DNA from: Setophaga petechia | Lineage: Eukaryota; Chordata; Aves; Passeriformes; Parulidae | Reading direction: 5' to 3' | Length of the DNA: 64,000 nucleotides | NCBI GenBank assembly: GCA_024362935.1 | Contig: JANCRA010000007.1 | Location: 12,836,503 to 12,900,502 of the forward strand | In this document: positions 63,709 to 64,000 of the stretch, one piece after another | Layout: each line of letters begins with the position of its first letter | How positions within the stretch are numbered: the stretch's first letter is position 1 | The notes under the pieces: generated by a model | The model's database searches: none | What the model was told of the DNA's origin: nothing | Seen by the model: only the letters and a program-made list of their open reading frames with translations | Position numbers and translations under genes: made by a program

Positions 63709-63722
63709 ATTACTTAAGTAAT
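63709..63722. repeat. perfect 14-bp AT-rich palindrome
   Basis: The sequence attacttaagtaat equals its reverse complement. It lies in very AT-rich DNA, where such palindromes arise easily. The ACTTAAGT centre recalls an NKX2-type CACTT/AAGTG pair but lacks the outer bases. Confidence 0.9.
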
Positions 63723-64000
63723 AATATTAAAGTATCTGGGTTTAAACTTGTGGGTTATAAACTGTGAGTATGGGAATAACAATATTTTGGGGTGACGCAG
63801 TCTCATTTAAAAACTAAGCAAGAAATTAATGTTATTTTTAGATATATGAACATCAAAGATATTAATTGGAATAAAATTCTTATTAATTGTAATATCCTTG
63901 TTAACATCATCCCAGTCCTAAACAACTACACCTCCAATGAAGAAGTACCTTAACATGAAACAGTCATCTCCCCTGACATCTCAGGACATCAACACACTGT

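Larger units (their letters stand above)
63056..64000. other. noncoding stretch, no gene supported
   Basis: No open frame of note. The part after about 63660 is very AT-rich, with many TAAT and ATTAAT words and a perfect 14-bp palindrome attacttaagtaat at 63709-63722. An A12 run lies at 63393-63404. AT-rich regulatory DNA or plain background are both possible. Confidence 0.6.

Noticed and set aside
1..64000. CRISPR arrays, operons, phage, plasmid or toxin systems
   Set aside because: No regularly spaced repeats, no Shine-Dalgarno-linked gene strings and no long open frames. Composition and retroposon relics are those of a vertebrate nuclear genome.
1..64000. Endogenous retrovirus or viral insertion
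   Set aside because: No paired long terminal repeats, primer-binding site or recognisable gag, pol or env-like reading frame was seen.

Overview
The window looks like intergenic or intronic DNA from a vertebrate, most likely a bird. Composition is AT-rich with strong CpG depletion. There is one clear, old, 5'-truncated CR1 LINE, the typical avian retroposon, one clear MIR-type SINE relic, and very few other interspersed repeats. This sparse repeat content with CR1 as the clearest LINE fits Aves better than a mammal, squamate or bacterium, although another sauropsid cannot be excluded. Nothing prokaryotic, organellar or plasmid-like was seen.

No protein-coding gene could be supported. The longest Met-initiated open frames are 214 codons (minus strand, inside a GC-rich island where stops are rare), then 140, 126, 124 and 123 codons. 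They are close to what chance gives in 64 kb, resemble no family I recognise, and are not flanked by convincing splice-site pairs. No rRNA, tRNA, snRNA, CRISPR array or intact mobile element was found.

Layout: 1-13 kb is AT-rich noncoding DNA with a short AT microsatellite and two stretches that look like possible conserved regulatory DNA. The CR1 relic lies at about 13.07-13.40 kb and is followed at once by a cluster of small inverted repeats. From 21.6 to 23.5 kb lie two neighbouring stretches dense in homeodomain, POU, E-box and TCF-like words, the best candidates for conserved enhancers. From 23.5 to 57 kb the sequence is mostly featureless, with weak MIR-like traces, GC-rich but CpG-poor patches at 31.3-31.8 and 54.6-54.95 kb, a 12-bp dyad at 43.4 kb and a purine/G-rich tract at 48.0 kb. 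A near-perfect 49-bp tandem duplication sits at 57.13-57.23 kb. The one element that breaks sharply from background is a short CpG island at about 58.69-58.98 kb. The last part carries a G-rich purine tract (62.2 kb) and the clear MIR relic (62.9-63.05 kb).

There are no genes here whose joint action can be described. If the window has a function, it is most likely regulatory: the CpG island as a promoter or enhancer of an unannotated transcript, and the AT-rich homeodomain-rich blocks as distal enhancers of a gene outside the window. No new biological system is evident, and the findings below are leads of modest strength.
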